Notes: generated by a model from the sequence alone, not told the origin. DNA of 64,000 bases from Tenrec ecaudatus (GCF_050624435.1 NC_134537.1:18472584-18536583), one strand, 5' to 3'. Shown: positions 34,479-46,840, counted from the first letter of the stretch. Made by a program: numbers and translations.

Positions 34479-36364
34479 AGTTATAAAGGGAGTGCCACAT
34501 AAAGCCATAGCTCTGTGAGTTGGTTGTGAGATATTCAGTCAGTATGTCTTACACATTCCCGTAATTTGCCAAAAGGCACCATTAGGCTAATGTCTGCCTG
34601 CCAAGAAAAGATGTCAACACGAACCACGGCATCATTTAGCCCTTATCACGCTGAGGTCGCAGACAGGAAATGGCATGTAAGCCATGGACCTTTGTGAGTT
34701 CGTGGTGAGAAGCCAGAAAGCAGAGACCCCTCTCTGAAGATGAGACCCTCAGCCAGGGACTAAGACTGAGAAGGGCCTCCCAGCCCAGTAGGGAATCCCA
34801 CTGATTTGGAAACGTAGACATGTCTTCCTCAGGAGGCCCCTTGGAAAAAGTAAAAGCTTGAAGCCTGGGCTAGGGACTCTGAGGCATTAGACTAACACTA
34901 TGGTCGTAATTGTTACTGTGGATTCTCTGGTTTTAAATGGATGTCTTATGGTCTTACCCGGGTGCTTTGGCATCACTACCGGGCAATAAGCTAAGCAAGT
35001 TGATGCACGATCAACTTGAACATGCCTTTAGTCATGTTGACAATGAAAATCCAAAGGAAAGAATTAAAAACATGGTCTTGGTAAATTGTGATAACAGGCT
35101 CCTGTGTGTGTGTGAGTGTGTGTGTGTGTGTGATAATTAGTTATTCTTGTGGTCTTTCCCATGATGTCACTATTCTGGTGGGGTTTTTTTTCTTGTGTTT
35201 TGGCCAGAGAGAGAGAGGAGCTATTATAGTAGAGGACTCGAGCCCCCATGCAAGGTCGGTCCAGAACTACACAACCACCCTAGAGGAGATTGTATTTTTT
35301 TCCCCGTCATGTGACTTCTTTGCGGAGAATGGGAGTCCATTTCCCTGAAATGGCTGCGTGGGCAGGAGTACCTGCAGCTGCGTTTGCATACATCCCTTCC
35401 CTCCCTCAGGAGGAGAATGGGCCAACTCTTTCACAATCACACAAAACCCTTCATTATCATCACTCAGAGGATGTTGGCTAAGGGAAATGACCAACCAGTC
35501 AGCAGGGTGGAAAGTTAGAAATGTGAGTGTTTACTTTGCCCACCCTCCCAACCCCCGGAGCTACTGGAATTGGAGTAGAAGGAGGTGAGGAACAAGCAGC
35601 TCCCGTTTTTTCAGGAGAATGAGGTGAGCCTGGCAGAGGTGTAGCTCAGAGGAGGAAATGTTTGCCTAGGCATATGATAATCACAATGCAAAGGCCATTA
35701 GAAGCTCCTTGATTAAACAGGCCCTGCAGATTTCAATTATAACTTGGAGATACTTTTGAACGGGGTGGGGGGGGGACAAAAATGGGCAAACCTATTAAGT
35801 GCTTGTCATCTAAGATTGGCACTGGAACTAAATCCCATGGTGTGAAGGAGAATCCAATTAATGTGCTCCCTGTAAATGGGCTTTGTCAAACTACAAAGTG
35901 CTATGCAAATAAAAGTTATTGATATTGTTTTCAGCGCAAAAAGCTATGCCTTAGATTCAATGAATATTTATTTTAACTTATGAGTTATGATTATAAATCA
36001 TTTTAGGAAAGAGGCGAACACACTCTGGAATGTATAAATTCTGACATATTTTGTTAAGCAAAGAGTGTGCTTTGTTTTATGCTGTGTGATACGTGGGCCA
36101 ATAATGATGGCAATTATTTCTAGGATATCATTTGTCACAGGCTGCTCTTAGATGGCATTGATTAATTTGGTTTTCATGAGTGCTATCCGTTCTACTTTCC
36201 ATTTTACAGATCAGAAGAAGGGGCAGGTTAGGGGTGATTCAGATTGGTTGTAGGAATGGAATTAGACATTTCAACACAATACGTCTAAAGTGCCTAGAAA
36301 AACCTGGGAGGAACACTGACTAGGCAATGCCTACACTGGGCTGTGAATCTCAGTAGGAATTTGA
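34479..36364. other. Unassigned, with (GT)n and MIR-like remnants
   Basis: A GT run lies at 35103-35132 and a short G run at 35768-35775. 'ctttgtcaaactacaaagtgctatgcaaataaaagttattgat' at 35880-35925 fits the MIR 3' end. 'ctactttccattttacagatcagaagaaggggcagg' at about 36190 fits a MIR/L2 core. The frames at 35064-35588 have no motif. Confidence 0.5.
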
Positions 36365-36552
36365 AAACAAACAAAGAAACCAACAAACAAAAGACTGTGC
36401 TGCTATTGACTCTTAGCTACCCCATAAGACAGACTAGAATTGCTCTGGTGGGTTTCTAAGACTGCACTCTTTCTCCCTCAGAGCAGCTGGTGGTTTCAAA
36501 CTGCTGACCTGGTAGTTAGCAACCAGCATGTAACCACTACATCACCAGGGCT
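36365..36552 (-). repeat. AfroSINE, reverse orientation
   Basis: 'ctgctattgactcttagctaccccataagacagactagaattgctctgg', 'ctccctcagagcagctggtggtttcaaactgctgacctgg' and 'ccactacatcaccagggctc' are in inverted order. Confidence 0.9.
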
Positions 36553-37789
36553 CAGGAGTTTGCCAAAGGAGGTAAGAGAGCACACGAACATGTCACTGTC
36601 TGTCAAACCATTCTAGATCCCTTTCAAGGATCAGTGGATCGATTGAGTAGCCCATCTTACAATATCCTTTGGATTTGAAGGTATACGGGACATTGAAAAT
36701 GCTACAAAATCATTCGGATCCAAGTTTCGTAAATGAAACCTATGATTTTTGTCCATGCCGACAGATGACTTATAAACTAATACTAATGGCATGGGGCTGA
36801 TCACAAATAGACACTCAGACAAATTGCCAGGGGGAGGGGAGTGTAAAAAACATTTTGAGCCCACCTCACAAGTAGAAGGCTAAACAAGAGGAATGTGAAT
36901 CCACACATACAAAAATGGGAAGCCAGCTGAATTTATGGCAGGGAATGCCAGCATCAGCCGTGCTGGTTGCTTGTGCATCTAAGAATCGGTATTTATAGCT
37001 CAATTATCTTCCTCTGTGTGAGAGTGGCTGTGTGTTTCCCCTAGGCTGTGAGATCCCTGCAGGCAGGCATCCCGCCCGTGTCCTCAGCAATGGCGACAGT
37101 ACATTTGGAGAAGCAGCTCCTTAGCCAATGCTTGCTTATATGAGTTTAATAAGTGGATTTTGCTCTTGCCATAGATGGACACAGTGGGAGGTGGCAGAGA
37201 GAATCCCTCATTCTAAGAGCCCTTCACAGGCATAGTGGGGACATGCTTATGAGGCCAAATCATTCAGACTCCTGTTTTTGAATTAGTCTTGATGAAGGGA
37301 TGCCGCCCCGGGCCCCTAGATGTCTTGGGTTTCTCATGGTCCTGGTTAAAGTGGCTTTACGGAGCACCTGCCCAGAGACCAGTCAGACGAGGGAGTTCAT
37401 TTTGGCATGGTACAGGACTGTGAGCTGAAACCCAACTGGAGTTACAGGTGTGGGTGCGAAATACGTGTTCCCAAATAATCAGCTTTGGTTTAAGCTTGTA
37501 ATTGGTTATACATTTGCCGGAGGCTGGAACTGAGCAGAGAGAACATTCTTGATAGCAGAGCCTGAACTGAACCATCAGGCATCCCCAAGACCTTCACTTC
37601 TTTGTCTTCGTCCCACACCTCACATAGATGTACATCTCCCTTCCATTTCCTGACCCCCCCCCCCGGATTATAATGAACATTTGCCTCCTTTGAACACACC
37701 AAATATCTAGTTTACCTCCCTTAGGGTCACTAACACTTCCTGTCTTATCTCAGGTTCGCTTGGACAGGTCGCCTCCTCCTAAGCCACTT
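36553..37789. other. Unassigned, possible L2/MIR tail at 37040-37160
   Basis: 'aggctgtgagatccctgcaggcaggcatcccgcccgtgtcctcagc' resembles an L2/MIR 3' end. An 11-C run lies at 37654-37664. No gene was recognised. Confidence 0.45.
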
Positions 37790-37950
37790 GCTGTCTGGTT
37801 GGCTCTTACTCGTGGGAACCCTGAGTAGGACCACGTAGAACTCTACCCGTAGGGCTTTTAAGGGAGGTGTTTAAAAAAGTAGATCATCTTTCTTCTGAGG
37901 GCCTCGTTGTGGCCTCTAGTCGTTATCTTTTCAGTTAGCAGTTGAGCACC
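37790..37950 (-). repeat. AfroSINE, reverse orientation, diverged
   Basis: 'ggttggctcttactcgtgggaaccctgagtaggaccacgtagaactctaccc' and 'ttctgagggcctcgttgtggcctc...cagttagcagttgagcacc' match the inverted tail and body. The terminal head is lost. Confidence 0.65.
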
Positions 37951-38146
37951 ACCCACGAACTCCCTTCTCTACCTACCACGATGTGTCCTGTCGCAATGGC
38001 ATGATATATACAGTCTCACACTACATAACGGGGGCTATGTCTTTTGTTTTCATCTTTGTTTCTTTAGCTGTTGTTGTACATAGTACTTTCTATGTAGGTG
38101 CTTTCAGTACATAGGACATGATGGTTGAATAACGAATGGCATCTAC

Positions 38147-40275
38147 TGTCTTAGACTGGGTTCTGTAGAGAAGTGAAACTAGCGTAGCACACACACACAC
38201 ACACACACACACACGGGTTTATAACAAAGATATAGCTCACGCTGTTGTAGAGGCAGGTTCCACGTTCATGGGTGAGATGTCAGACTGGAGATTTCTCTTG
38301 ACTCACCTAATTGCAGGGACTGGGGAACCCGAGATTGGCAGGTCAGACAACAAGCTTCTGTGGAAGTGGATGGATCCTCAAGCTGTAGACTTATTCCCAG
38401 GAGTGACAGGCAATTCCCAGGCAACTGACAACGTCCAAAGACCAACGTGTTACCCCTACTCTAAGCGTGATGAGGACAGTAAGCAGAACCCGATGTCTGC
38501 TCTCATTGTCTTCACCTTTGCCTCCCAACCCATCACCATCACCTCCTTCTACATCAGTCAGGCTGGTGTCAAGATCGGCAGTGCCTTCCGGGAGCTCTAC
38601 TGTCTAGAACATGGCTGCCAAACTGATGGCCAGATGCCAAGTGACAAGACCATGGAGGGAGGCGATGACTTCTTCAGCACATCCTTCAGTGAGATGGGTA
38701 CTAGCCAACATGTGCCCAGGGCAGAGATGGTAGACTTGAAGCCCAGAGTCATGGATGCAGTTCATGTTGACACTTCCCACAGCTCTTTCATGCTGAGGAG
38801 CTAGCTTTTCACAGCCGAGGGGGATGCTGCCAGCAACCAGGCCAGCGGGTACTTCACCATCGGTAAGAAGATCATTGCCCTTTCCCCAAACGGAATCCAC
38901 AAGCTAACCTGTGCACAAGTCTTCAGGACTTCGTGGTTTTCCACAAACGTCGGCGGGGAACCGATTCTGGGTTCACATCCCTGCTGAAGGAACGTCTTTC
39001 GGTTGCTTATGGCAAGAAACCTATGCTGAAGTTCAGCATTTACTCAGCCCCTAGGTGTGCCTCAGCGGTGGTTGAGCCCAATAACTCAATCCTCACCAAC
39101 CACACCGCACCAGTCAGATTGGGCCTTCATGGTAAACAATATGGCTATGGATGAGTTCCTTTCAGAACCCTCGAACTTGAGCATCCAACCTGAATTAAAC
39201 TTGACTGACTGAGAAGACATATTGTGTCCTTCATCACTATTTCCCTTTACATTTGATGGTGCCCTGAATGCAGATCTGACAGAACTCCAGACCAGTCTGG
39301 TGTCCTCTCCCCGCATTCACTTCTCTCTGGCCACATATGCGCTGGTCCGCTTTGCTGAGAAAAATTGCCAAGAACAGCTTGCTGAGTCAGAGATCACCAA
39401 TGCTTGCTTTGAGTCAGCTAAGTAGATGGTGAGCTGTGATCCTCACCATGGTAAATACATGGCTCGCTGACATGTTTCCCAAAGATGTCGATGCTGCTGT
39501 TGCCACCATCGAAACGAAGCGCAGCCTCCGGTTTGTGGATCGGTGCCTCACTGCCTTTGAGGTTGGCACTCATTGCCAGGCTCCTGCTGTGGAGACCTGG
39601 CCGAGCTGCAGTGGGCTGCATGCGTGTTGAGCAACCCCACAACCAATGCAGAGGCCTGGGCTCACCTGGACCACAAGTTTGACCTGATGTATGTCTAGGG
39701 TGCCTTTGTTGAAATGTACATAGATGAAGGGATAAGAGCAAGGAGGAGAGTTCTCTGAGGCCCAAGAGGACATAGCAGCTACTGAAAAGGATGAGGAGGA
39801 GGTTAGTGTGGATTCTGTTGAAGCAAAAGATGAAGATGAAGAGGAGTCCTAACTACTTTCTACTCTGCAGTTCGTCAACACTCTCAACTTCAGCTTCTCT
39901 GTCCAGTGACAGACAGCGTTTTCGGGTTAGATTGTCCTCACTCTCAATTCTGATCATTTCCTCATTGTCCATGTCTAGCGATCCTTTTCCCACCGTGTCT
40001 CAGAGTAAACGTATTAAGTAGAAAGAAAGAAAAAAGAAATCCCAAGAATCAGAGCTCAGAGCATAAGCCAGATAAAGGATCCGGATTCAGCAAAAAGCAA
40101 GCACACCACACCCCAGATGAAACATCCTTTCCATTGATTGGCTGCTCATAGCAGGTCTCATTGTGGAGATGATTCCACTGTGGTAGATCTGATCGTGGAG
40201 GCTTACCAGGCAGTACCTGCCAAACCACTGAGAACCCTGGCCCAGCCAAGTTGACACAAACCCTCAACGATCACA
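38147..40275 (-). mobile_element. MaLR-like solo LTR (family D) hosting a retrocopy
   Basis: The left part (38147 to about 38490) opens 'tgtcttagactgggttctgtagagaagtgaaac', with a (CA)n run at 38188-38214 where related LTRs have a short alternating repeat. The right part (about 40040-40275) closes with 'ggcccagccaagttgacacaaaccc', the inverse of an MLT1-like 5' end. Flanking 5-mers are tctac (38142-38146) and tctcc (40276-40280), 4 of 5. Without the insert the LTR is about 560 bp, in line with its relatives. An alpha-tubulin retrocopy occupies its middle. Confidence 0.7.
38500..40036 (+). pseudogene. Processed alpha-tubulin pseudogene
   Basis: It is intronless and colinear with a TUBA1-type mRNA. 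Readable blocks include [82 protein letters not shown]-equivalent '[14 protein letters not shown]' and an acidic tail ending before TAA at 39849-39851. The equivalent of codon 1 (about 38529) is not ATG. A TAG follows 'FMLRS' and another follows 'ACFESAK'. The GGGTGSG nucleotide loop is broken by a one-base deletion near 38950, and the M-loop region has further shifts and deletions. The 3' UTR keeps 'acagacagcgttttcgggttagattgt' and ends in an A-rich tail (40021-40036). The frame at 38268-38804 joins LTR sequence to the tubulin start by chance. No flanking target duplication could be fixed. Confidence 0.95.
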
Positions 40276-42409
40276 TCTCCAAAGCAAAGGAGTAGTAAAT
40301 GACTCCTTTCTCATTAACACACAGCCTCGCAGGTCTAGAAATAGAAATGAAATGTCGGCTGATTTTTGTTGTTTGTATTTTCTTTGTCAAGACGTCTAAT
40401 TCCCCATGCTGTTTCCTCATGCACAGATGGAATCTTATCATGCATAGGAATCTGTGAAGGAAATAACTTTTGTTTAAATTTTGCCTTCGAAGCTTCAAGG
40501 GAACTTGGGACAGGATTTCTTTAATGATCTGGCTGTATTATATTACCAATTGCCAAGCCAAAAAAAAAAAATGTTTGGCAGAAGGTTTGGGTGCTGAGGT
40601 TTTGGATGCTTTCCAGGCAATCTGCCTCAGAATTTTGAAATATAAATAAATGAGTTCAAGTTCAAACTTTTTTGTGTGTGAGTCTGAGCTATTTAGTCTT
40701 CAGTTCCTTCCAATTGGAACATTTGGTCCAGAAATATCAACTCAGCAGAAAGAAGATAATTGGTTCACAGAGATTATTCATGACCATGGTTTAGCAAGAC
40801 AGAATGAGAGGGAATGTTGTGTTCCTTAATAGTAAGGAACTTCTGGCTGTTGGCATTTATTTTCCAGGAGGTTTGCCTCCCCGTTTTTCTTTGGGGGAGG
40901 AGGATGAGGGAGACCGGGGCTGCTTTGATCCGGCCAGAAGAAGACGCTGAATGTTCTGTTTGTTAGACATTACACACATCGCTTTGTTTTACGTTCCGTG
41001 TCGGGGAGCCAAGTATTTTTCAAGTCACTCAACGTTCTACAGAGGCATGCTAGTCCACTGAGTGTGATTATAAAGCAAAATCGAAAAAGCATTCAGAAGA
41101 GCCACGACTGGGAATTTGGGGTGCTGTGTGCACCACACCTCGTAAGACACAGGCCTGTTTTGCTGAATACTGCAACTTTGGTCATCTCTGTACATTGCAG
41201 AGCCTGTCCCCGTGAGTTCTGAGGGAAACAACAATATTTTAGCATAGGAAAGATAAAGAAGCACTCCTACATAAAGACGCACAAATACATACCTACTTCA
41301 TCTCTGTGTGACTCCTTGGTTACACTGCCAATGAGCACGTTGGGGGGGGGGGGCGACCAGGGTGAGCTGCTTCAACTGGGAGTCGAGTTACTGAATGTTG
41401 GGTTTGTGAAAAATTTGGCAAGAGTAAAAGGTTTCTGAACATGCTGTGATGGAAAATTAATTCAAAATCAAATCAAAGGTGTAATGGCGCTGAGGTGTGT
41501 CTGGTAGTGTTTGCCCAAGTCGCAAAATTCACAGATGAACAAGGGTCACAAGTAGAAAAAGCTTAAAAAGCTATGTGAACTAGGCCATCTTCTGAAGGGG
41601 AAGGTGCAGCCGGTGTTCTTAAGGGTCACGTAGAGAAACAACGGCTCTTAAATTGGAGAAGCCCCTCTTCTCAAGGCAATTACGAATTTTTTCCTCCTTA
41701 TGGCTCCTATGGATTTACAACAGTATCGCATCCCCAGCATAACACACACGGTGCGACAATGAAGAAAAATATTTCCTTCAAAATTCTTTTTCAAAGTTTC
41801 AGATAAAATGAACTTTTATTTTCAAGTCTGGGAAAGATCACTTCTCAGAGTAAAAAAAAATTTTTTTAACCAAACAGATTAAAATAACCTTTCCCACTTT
41901 AATAAAATTTTGAATAATCTTTTTACTTAAAAAAAATCCTCTGAGTCCGTGTGGGAGTTTTTGATAAAACACACATATTTTAAATATTTCTTAGGATCTT
42001 TGTTTTTCAAGGTGACACTGAAACGTTCCCTTTACCTGTGAGCACTCCTCACAGGCTGGTGTAAACCCAGCAGCTGAATCCGTCAGCCTCATCGGAACAG
42101 GTGGGCGAGAGACCTGATGCCTGGCAATGGCTCTGAGCCCTCCGCTCCACTCTGGCAGGTTATGAACTAGCTACTCCGCTTGGGTGTTCATCTTGGAATA
42201 CAGCAGGACCTCTGCACAGAGAAGGGCAGCATCTGACGTTTTCTAACTTCAAGGTGGCTGGGGGGGAGGGGCGGGCACAAAGTGTGTCGATCACCAGCAC
42301 CAGCTGTTTCAGATGGATTCCAACGGGCCTCCATCCTCAGCCTTGTTCACTAGTTCTGAAACCAGCTAGTCTTCTCAGGATGCAACTCTCTGTTCCACCA
42401 TTGAACTTG
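40276..42409. other. Unassigned stretch
   Basis: A 12-A run lies near 40560 and a 12-G run at 41342-41353. The part at 41750-41960 is strongly AT-rich. No coding frame or repeat family was recognised. Confidence 0.5.
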
Positions 42410-43080
42410 GTAAGTTGTGATGGTCGCACACAACTCATAGACAATACTACTGTGGGGCTGGGTAGGGAAGTACGAGGTTACAATTCAGGATCTGGAATGC
42501 TCAGGAGACAGTTCTTCAAGTCAGGACAAACTCTTTTGAGTCATGCTCACAGGCATACCTCTCTATGCCCTTGGGCCTTGTTCCCTCTCTGCTTACACAA
42601 GTGTTACAAAGCTCTCTTCAAAGTACCAACTCGTGCTCCCAGGCACCCCCGTTCTACCAACAAGCCTCAGCTCTAGCTCTGTGGGTTGGGAAACGTAGCT
42701 CCCTTGACAAATGCCTAGAGGTATCCATTGCACCAGCAAGCATCCTGCCTCAAGGCGCTTGCCTTCCTCCCACAATTGGTCAGGAAGCCCAGTGCTCTGA
42801 ATCATGCTCTTCTCTGGGCTCGGTTGCCTCTGTTGCTGCTAGTTCTCTGTTGCCCCCTCTCTCGTCACCCATCTGGTTCTTGCATTGGGGAGGTTTGGCA
42901 GGGGTATCTCGGGTCCAAAGGCTGTGCTCCACTCCTGACTTCTTTCTCGATGACAATGGCTCTTCTTTCTACCTCTGTGATGGTTCATTGTAAGCTTAGT
43001 GGCGTGAAAAGCATGACCAATCCTCATATCAGAGGTCCGAACACCTTATTGCATGATGCCATCCCCTGAAGAATACCATA
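42410..43080 (-). repeat. Possible LTR, family E, second copy
   Basis: It shares block order with 24955-25550 (see there). The overlapping plus frames at 42254-43069 and the minus frame at 42593-42805 arise in C/T-rich sequence and have no domain. No opposite terminus or target duplication was found. Confidence 0.35.
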
Positions 43081-44389
43081 TCGCTTATTTGCATCATTTG
43101 TAAGCTATCGAGTCCCCTCAGTGGGCCACAGCATCTGATATTTCTATAGGCCGACCTAGTTATGTGGAGTTATAAAGACGGCGACTAGAAGGGCCATAGT
43201 AAGCTATTCACAGCACTACAGCCTGTGAAGGGGAAAACTTTTTTTTCTTCCAGAAAATTTAATTCTTTATTTTGTCTTCTTCCTTCCCTCCGCTTCCCAC
43301 TTCTTGCCACTCCCTTGGCCCTCCCAAACTCTCCTGATACGGTGAGGACCTTTGTTCTTGGACATTTGTGACCATTCGTATCACCACAGTGGTGTGTGCA
43401 TGGGTGAGGCAGGGTGTGTGGACCACACTGGGTACACTGGCTGAGAGGGGACACCAAAATTACTGTCTATGAAAATATTTGTGTAGTATTTCAGGGGAAA
43501 TTTGCAGTTTTTCAAAGAACATTATCCTTTTCGTTAGTTGTAAAAATCCGTTTTTTTTGCGGTGGGGGGGAGTTCAAATAGCATGTTTTCCATATGCCTA
43601 CAAGGCTGATTCTCTCTGTTAATGGACTTTTGGACCTTCCAGTGTGTTCTGGTCAGAGCCGTCATTATTGCTCCCTTACACATCACGCGATGTCACTCCA
43701 CCCTCGACACACATATGCTGCCGTCTTCCTTGCTGCCGGCGGGTGCATAGTTGCTGACTGGGTCACATTTCCTAGTGTTTTAGCTTTAAGCATGGTAATT
43801 AGTATTTGTGAACGTAAACCAATAACGTTTTGGAGAATGAAGTACTAATTAAAGGCAAAGGAAGAAACCGTGAAAAGGCTTCTGCTTAGTTACTAATAAT
43901 GTTGTAATTCAATGTAGAAAGATTTTACAAAACAAGTTTGTTGTTAGTATTCATAATACCCACATACAAATTGAGCATCCAAACAATCTAAGCCATATTA
44001 CGCTTAGATAACTTACAAACAGGTCGATCACATAGTACTTGACTGTTACATTTATAACAAGCTCTACTAAGGACTCTAGATGGCCAGGTAAGGGAGAATG
44101 CTTTTGCCAGGAGGGGAGCACGATGCCAGGAGTTTCACACTGGCAGCACTGACCCCAGTGACCCTGTGACCCCACGGTTTGTGACTCTTACTCTTCCTTC
44201 ACTACCCTGTTGCACATCCCGTCTCTTCCCTAGGAGACGTGGCAATGGATGCGGATATCACTGGCAATGAAAATAGGAGTAACTACTGCTTATTACATTC
44301 ACGGTGTTCCTCACTCCCTTTGAAGAGTCTTGCTTGATTACTACAACATGAAAGGCTCTATGACATTTCCTTTTCATTTTTATTGTAAA
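43081..44389. other. Unassigned stretch
   Basis: No gene or repeat was recognised. The RTE element that follows may start inside the last 100 bp. Confidence 0.5.
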
Positions 44390-44850
44390 AAGTACACCTG
44401 GTCCAAGCCAGGGTATTCCCACTGGCCTCCTATGCATCTGAAAGTTGGACATTGAATAAAGAAGACCAAAGAAGAATTGATGGGTTTGAATTGTGGTGCT
44501 GGAGAAGAAGATGGAAAGTCCGACCGACTTCCAGAAGGTCAAAGAAATCTATCTTGGCAGAAGTATGGCTAGAGTTCTCCTTGCAGGCAATGATGGTGAG
44601 ACTTCGTCTTACATATTTGGACATGCTGTTAGGAAAGACCAGTCCCTGGAGAAGGACATCCTGCTTGAAAAAGTAGAGGGGCAGCGAAAGAGAGGAAGGC
44701 CCTCCAGGACACAGTGGCGGTAACAGTGGGCCCAAGCAGGGAAACAAGTGTGTAGCTCACACAGAACCAGGCCGTGTGTCATTTGGTTGTGCCCAAGGTC
44801 GCTATGGGCTGGCACAGGCTCGGTGACAACTAACAACAGCAACATGCAAT
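44390..44850 (+). mobile_element. RTE-type LINE, ORF2 C-terminus and 3' UTR
   Basis: Plus-strand coding blocks are SYASESWTLNKEDQRRIDGFELWCWRR (44430-44512) and, after a frame change, 'RSMARVLLAGNDGE', 'FGHAVRKDQSLEKDILLEKVEGQRKRGRPSRTQW' (44562-44721). These match the standard RTE C-terminus. The 3' UTR 'gtcgctatgggctggcacaggctcggtgacaactaacaacagcaac' equals the AfroSINE tail region, showing the shared 3' end by which the LINE could mobilise the SINE. At least one frameshift disrupts the ORF. Confidence 0.9.
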
Positions 44851-45371
44851 GCTCTTTTCCAGTCTCCTGCCAGAGGCAAGTGTTGCCCAGTCACTACATG
44901 GCAGGACTCGATTGGAGCTGACGTCTTCATCTAGGTCCAAGTAGCTTTCTGCTTGAGCATTATGTTGTGGTCAAGTTTAAGGAGACCTGAACATAACATT
45001 CCACAAATGTATAATTACACTCAACGGAGGAAGCACCCCTGGAGGTGATGCTACACTGACTCCTTATTCTGGACATTGGTGGTTAGAAATAATTAAAGCT
45101 TTAATGTCTTTGCAGAAGAAATTGTGTTTCTGTGGAGCCCTAGAGGCTCAGACGATGAATCAAAGACCTTCTGCAAAGAGCCATGCCAGCTCTGCATGCA
45201 GGTGAAATAACATAGTTGGAAAGGCATAATTTTGCGGCCCTTGATGTGCTAGTGATTCAAGAATTTTCAGTGGATGCTGAAAGCACCCAACCCAGAGTGC
45301 TTGTTGATTGAGGGTCTTCTCAATGTTAGGAAGCTCCAGATGTGGTAGAAATGAAGTAGTAGCTTTACTTT
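44851..45371. other. Unassigned; degraded SINE phrase near 45135
   Basis: 'gtggagccctagaggctcagacgatgaatcaaag' resembles an AfroSINE head but the body is not recognisable. Confidence 0.4.
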
Positions 45372-45988
45372 TGATGGGTTAAATTGGGTCCCCTCCAACA
45401 AATGTGTATGTGTGTGTAGTGTACCCTTTGTGCACATATGTGTGTGAGTGTATATACACCTTCGTTGGAATCCTTACTTCTATGCTTGTGGATGTCATCC
45501 AATTTGGGAAGAGGATTTTCTTTGTTGTGTTAATGAGGCTGCACCAGAGAACCCTCTACCTAATGAGAGCCGAGTTACAAGGCCATAAAATGACCACCAG
45601 CACCACAAATTGCCATTGGGTCAATGCTGACTCATAGTGACCCTGTGGATAGAATTGACCCTCTGGGTTTTTGAGACCTAACTCTTTACAGTAGTAGAAA
45701 GCCTCATTTCTCTCCCAGGGAGTCGTTGGTGGTTTCCATCTGGTGACCTTGTGGTTAGAGCCCAATGAAGAACCACGACACCAACCAGTTCTCTAGAAAA
45801 TAGACAAATAACACTAAGAGGGGTGCTTGATGTCACGTGAAGGATTCCCCCTCCCCCCTCCAGCCCCTGCCTAGAGTCATCCTGTGATTTTGGACTGTGG
45901 CCTCCTGATGGTGAGAAAAGAAATGTGTATCCTTTAAAGCCACTCACTTGGGATATTCCTGTTAAGATAGGTCTAAGAAACTGAAACA
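45372..45988 (+). mobile_element. Ancient MLT1-like LTR split by an AfroSINE
   Basis: The 5' part (45372 to about 45590) reads 'tgatgggttaaattgggtcccctccaacaaatgtgtatg', 'cttgtggatgtcatccaatttgggaagaggattttctttgttgtgttaatgaggc'. The 3' part (45791-45988) reads 'attttggactgtggcctcctgatggtgagaaaagaaatgtgtatcctttaaagccactcacttggg'. Both are standard MaLR blocks. The AfroSINE at 45600-45790 separates them, so this LTR is older than that SINE. Confidence 0.75.
45600..45790 (-). repeat. AfroSINE, reverse orientation, within an LTR
   Basis: 'aaattgccattgggtcaatgctgactcatagtgaccctgtgg', 'ctctcccagggagtcgttggtggtttccatctggtgaccttgtgg' and a degraded head 'accacgacaccaaccag' are in inverted order. Confidence 0.9.
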
Positions 45989-46604
45989 CCACTTAAGGAA
46001 TATTCTTGCCCAAAGTGATTCTATTTAAGTTTCATATATAGTTCTATGAACAACAACAACAAAAAGATTGGGGAATCATTTAGTGAACACCATGAAGAAA
46101 TAATCAAACAAATCTAAAGGCGGTTGATTCCATAGCAAACTGGTTAGACTTTTAAAAAGTTAATAGAGGAAACATATTCACTCACACACCCATGCACACA
46201 CTTATGCGCACGTGTGCACACAGAATGGGAGAGATGCTTTAGATGTACATAATGACCAAATGCTCTCCCCGACCTTCCAAATGATGATTTGAACAAATCA
46301 ATTATACAAAGATATTTTTGAACAACTGGGGAATCTTGAATTGGTATTATAATGAAATTACTGATAATTTTTTTGGTCAGGTGTTATTGTGATTATGAGA
46401 AAAATGTTCTTAGATGCTTGCTAACGTATTAACACTGACTATATTTTATGTCTGTAATTCATATTAAAGTACTCGAAACATAATTTCAATAATTATGGCC
46501 AGATGCTAATAATTATCGAATGCAGGAGATGGCCTAGCTGTATACATGCACTCTGCTTTTTAAGTACTTTTGAAATTTTTCATAATAAAAAATATACCAA
46601 AAAA
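45989..46604. other. Unassigned AT-rich sequence
   Basis: No gene or repeat family was recognised. Short CA-rich patches occur at 46181-46221. Confidence 0.5.
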
Positions 46605-46840
46605 TATTCAAAAGAGTGTATCCAGTTTGGGGCAGAAAGTACCAGGTTCCCATCCCAACTAACCCACTTACTTTTTTGGCATGTCTGAACAAGTCATTTA
46701 ACGCTCTGTGCTTCAGGCCATCATCTGCAGAGTGACACCGATAACAGAATCTGCTTCACAGGCTTGTTGTGCGGGTATAAAGGGCTTAGAAAATGACTGG
46801 CATGTAGTAAGCTCTCAACAAATGTTAGCCGTAATTGCTT
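46605..46840 (+). repeat. MIR
   Basis: 'ggcagaaagtaccaggttcccatccca', 'gaacaagtcatttaacgctctgtgcttcaggccatcatctgcagagtgaca', 'aggcttgttgtgcgggtataaagggcttagaaaatgactggcatgtagtaagctctcaacaaatgttag' gives a nearly complete MIR. Confidence 0.85.

Noticed and set aside
38268-38804. 178-codon frame as a live tubulin-like gene
   Set aside because: The first part is LTR sequence. The tubulin part lacks its start, and the frame runs into a stop, with more stops and shifts after it.
42254-43069. Frames of 140, 142 and 113 codons as coding
   Set aside because: They lie in a C/T-rich, probably repetitive block, and the three frames overlap each other.
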